A DNA stretch of 64,000 nucleotides from Kiritimatiellota bacterium (lineage in GTDB: Bacteria > Verrucomicrobiota > Kiritimatiellia > JAAZAB01): positions 62,001 through 126,000 of the forward strand of contig JAPLSY010000085.1 in NCBI GenBank assembly GCA_026398415.1. The letters are read 5' to 3'. The notes below the pieces were generated by a model. The model did not search any database. It saw only the letters and a program-made list of their open reading frames with translations, and was not told the DNA's origin. The position numbers and the translations under genes were made by a program. Position 1 is the stretch's first letter; each line of letters begins with the position of its first letter. Shown here piece after piece: positions 59,688 through 64,000 of the stretch.

Positions 59688-59814
59688 TGTGCTAACAAAG
59701 CGGTTGACATGTTCGGTGAACCCGCAGCGGGTTCTCACCGTCAGTCACTGCCGGCCGTTCTATACTGCCCCCCGGCCTGAACCGGGTAGAACACTGACAG
59801 AAAGAGGAACTTTA
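59688..59814. other. 127-bp spacer with possible half attC-like sequence
   Basis: TGTGCTAACAAAGCGGTTGAC follows the stop of the AT-rich frame closely; the TAACAAA-GCGGTT part resembles the first half of an integron attC site, but no complementary second half is present. A CCCGCAGCGGG hairpin and an AGAAAGAGGAAC ribosome-site region before the mod stub complete the spacer. Confidence 0.25.
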
Positions 59815-60136
59815 TGCCACGGCTGACCGAACCGGAACAACAGGAAATCATCCGCTTTATTGAGGCGGACAAGCCGTTGCCGGAGAAGTATCGCTTTCTG
59901 CTGTCATTGTCGAAACCAAAGGGCAGGCAGATTTGGACGTGCCGCTGAAGATGGCGCGGCTGCGGCAATGGTGCGAAGACATCAACCGGGCGCAGACAGA
60001 TGTGGAGTACGACTTTGTTTGCGTGGACGAAGAAAGCTTTGAAAAATACAAGCCAACTTCATTCCGGCAATTGTTGGAGGCCTTCAAGGAATACAAAGGC
60101 GTACCGCACGCGACCGCCGCAGGAGCTGCACCCTGA
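59815..60136 (+). pseudogene. Type III restriction-modification scar: mod start joined to res end
   Basis: ATG 59815 opens MPRLTEPEQQEIIRFIEADK, PLPEKYRFLL, the N-terminus typical of type III Mod methyltransferases (normally followed by FEDKREVELVWNGKT). At about 59902 this breaks off. In the other frame, 59903-60136 reads VIVETKGQADLDVPLKMARL, RQWCEDINRAQTDVEYDFV, DEESFEKYKPTSFRQLLEAF and stops at 60136, the C-terminal end of Res helicase-nuclease subunits. All between, about 4-5 kb in a working mod-res pair, has been lost through one internal deletion. Neither product can be functional. Confidence 0.75.
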
Positions 60137-60169
60137 TTAAGCTCGTGAACTATTATAGAAGGGATTGTT

Positions 60170-62830
<2,661 letters not shown>

Positions 62831-62879
62831 TTAACATGGGACGGTACTGTCTTTATAGTAGTTTCCGAAGGATAAGGTA

Positions 62880-63560
62880 TTAAGCCGGCCGGTATCGGTA
62901 ACCTGCTCCGCGCACGGTTTCGATGATTTCGGGTTTTGAGGGATCGCGTTCGATCAATTTACGCAGGTTGGCCATGTGCTGGTCAAGCGTGCGCGACTCC
63001 GGGTAATATTCCATTCCCCAGCAACGGTCGAGAAAGGTGTCCCGGTTAACCGGCCTGCCGGCGTTTTCATACAGAATTGTCAACAGTTTTGCCTCGCGGG
63101 GCGACAATTCTATTTCACGCTTTCCGCGCATAGCCCTAAGTTCGTCCGGATAAATTATCAAATCCCGCATCTTGAAACTGTGCGGGACAGGCTGTCGGGA
63201 AGCGGCCCGCCGGAGAGCCGCGTGGATACGCGCCAGCAGTTCGCGGCGGCCGAAAGGCTTGCGGACAAAATCATCCGCACCCAGTTCTAATCCCAGAACC
63301 ACGTCAACCTCCTCGCTCTTGGCGGAAAGAAATATGATCGGTATCCTGGAATCGGTTGCGCGTATCTGCCGGCAGACTTCATAACCGCCAATTTCCGGCA
63401 TCATGATATCAAGGCAAACCAGGTCGGGATGATTTTTCTCCCACGACTGCAGGGCCTCTTTGCCATTGCGCGCTGTCAGGGTGGTGAAGCCTTCGGCGCG
63501 CAGGGAGCTTTCAATGGCATCCAGCGTGATGGGGTCGTCTTCGGCAATCAGCACTTTCAT
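62880..63560 (-). CDS. OmpR/PhoB-family response regulator
   Basis: 226 aa. Receiver domain (1-120): acidic pocket EDD at 7-9, phospho-Asp in LVCLDIMMPEIGGYE (about residue 51), Thr/Ser in PIIFLSAKSEE and Lys in FVRKPFGRRELL. C-terminal winged helix (about 130-226): ELSPREAKLLTILYENAGRP, WGMEYYPESRTLDQHMANLR, RKLIERDPSKP and VRGAGYRYRP. It regulates transcription after phosphorylation. The ATG directly follows the stop of the histidine kinase (TAA ATG) with GAGG 5 nt upstream, so the pair is one operon. The signal is unknown. A WGMEYYPESRTLDQH-like DNA-recognition helix fits OmpR. Confidence 0.94.
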   Translation of the reverse strand: MKVLIAEDDPITLDAIESSLRAEGFTTLTARNGKEALQSWEKNHPDLVCLDIMMPEIGGYEVCRQIRATDSRIPIIFLSAKSEEVDVVLGLELGADDFVRKPFGRRELLARIHAALRRAASRQPVPHSFKMRDLIIYPDELRAMRGKREIELSPREAKLLTILYENAGRPVNRDTFLDRCWGMEYYPESRTLDQHMANLRKLIERDPSKPEIIETVRGAGYRYRPA

Positions 63561-64000
63561 TTAAACCTCTTTTTCTTTCGGTGCCGGCAGCCGCAGTTCA
63601 AACACTGCGCCATTGTCGGCCGCCACGAGCTTGAGCGTGCCGCCCATCAGTTCCGCCAGGTCGCGGGCAATGGCCAGCCCGAGGCCAGTGCCGGTGATGC
63701 CGTCATGAACCGAATCGGCTACTCTCTCAAACGGATGAAAAATCCTTTCCCGCGCTTCGGCAGGTATGCCCGGACCGCGGTCGGAAACGCGGACAATCAG
63801 GAATTCTTCAATCAGTTGGCTTTCAACACCCATCCGTTTTCCGTTGGCCGCGTATTTTTCAACGTTGGAAACCAGGTTGGCGATAATCTGCGCCAGGGCG
63901 TCAACATCGCATGCTATTGTTTCCGCTGCGGATCCGTGCCGCTCTACTTCAATGCCGGCTCTGGTCAGCGCAGGGCTGAATTGATTAAGAACACCCGTTA
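63561..64000 (-). CDS. Sensor histidine kinase, C-terminal part (runs off the window)
   Basis: The frame is open to the window edge; only the last 146 codons are here. They form the catalytic ATPase domain: N box DALAQIIANLVSNVEKYA (with the conserved Asn), G1 box VSDRGPGIPAEARERIFHPF, and G2 box GTGLGLAIARDLAELMGG, ending LRLPAPKEKEV. The phospho-accepting His, any sensor and membrane segments lie beyond base 64000. It sits directly upstream of the response regulator on the minus strand and surely phosphorylates it. Confidence 0.92.
   Translation of the reverse strand, partial: TGVLNQFSPALTRAGIEVERHGSAAETIACDVDALAQIIANLVSNVEKYAANGKRMGVESQLIEEFLIVRVSDRGPGIPAEARERIFHPFERVADSVHDGITGTGLGLAIARDLAELMGGTLKLVAADNGAVFELRLPAPKEKEV

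Noticed and set aside
59688..59760. Integron attC site after the AT-rich frame
   Set aside because: Only one half resembles attC; the complementary GTT-containing half is not found, and no integron integrase is intact.

Overview
The window reads as a chromosomal segment of a Gram-negative bacterium, most likely of the PVC superphylum (Kiritimatiellota, Lentisphaerota or Verrucomicrobiota). This is inferred from BamA and other envelope genes, a housekeeping block (ispE, tRNA-Gln, prs, rplY, pth, rpsF, ssb, rpsR, rplI, dnaB, bamA) that resembles the chlamydial pth-rpsF-rpsR-rplI-ispE order, a PurS-PurL fusion, secreted beta-helix proteins ending in a DIGAYEY-type tail, and sialidase/mannosidase-type glycan enzymes. 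The lineage call is inference, not proof. No rRNA genes or CRISPR arrays are visible.

Layout. 1-7924 (minus strand): translation, replication and envelope block, bamA to ispE, with tRNA-Gln. 8611-14904 (plus): fhs, a DEAD-box helicase, a sialidase-like enzyme and a beta-helix protein followed by the 3' stub of another copy. 14906-17334 (minus): TrmH-type methylase, an HTH/PTS-IIA fusion, a coiled-coil exported protein and initiator tRNA. 17533-20758 (plus): a sugar ABC transporter protein in which binding protein and permease are fused. 20779-31294: an SDR resembling fructuronate reductase, dtd, panC, alpha-mannosidase, hisH, nucleoside hydrolase, purQ and a double-PurS purL. 31498-35657 (plus): prfB with its programmed frameshift, yicC, gmk, and coaC and coaB as separate genes. 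35804-40853: two divergent secreted proteases (papain type and thermolysin type) sharing the same C-terminal DxDGD repeats. 40861-47213: nadA, uvrB, a ceramidase-like protein and a second beta-helix protein. 47275-54706: an antitoxin stub, a phosphoribosyltransferase, an amidotransferase, lysA, argD-argB-argJ and rplM-rpsI. 54896-57110: an exported isoaspartate methyltransferase and a PHP-domain protein. 57166-60136: a decayed defence/mobile island. 60170-64000: clpB and a two-component system.

Most notable observations. (1) 57.1-60.2 kb holds stubs of at least four lost systems: a DUF4143-type ATPase, an hsdR start, a tyrosine recombinase, and a type III restriction-modification scar in which the mod start is joined to the res end. 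Among them lies an apparently intact BrnT-BrnA toxin-antitoxin pair with a leaderless-type promoter. (2) A family of 15-nt hairpin modules (TCCGCC-nnn-GGCGGA), often in tandem pairs, recurs across the window. Two internal comparisons of filled and empty sites, one beside the initiator tRNA and one upstream of rpsR, look like clean insertion footprints. Related palindromes lie in frame inside nadA and rpsF. (3) Simple TCAGAAATC- or CCAACGCTC-like repeat tracts fill many intergenic gaps, form the C-terminal codons of gmk and of an amidotransferase gene, and occupy the coaC/coaB gap. (4) The initiator tRNA carries an A29:U41 pair in place of the first of the three usual G:C pairs.
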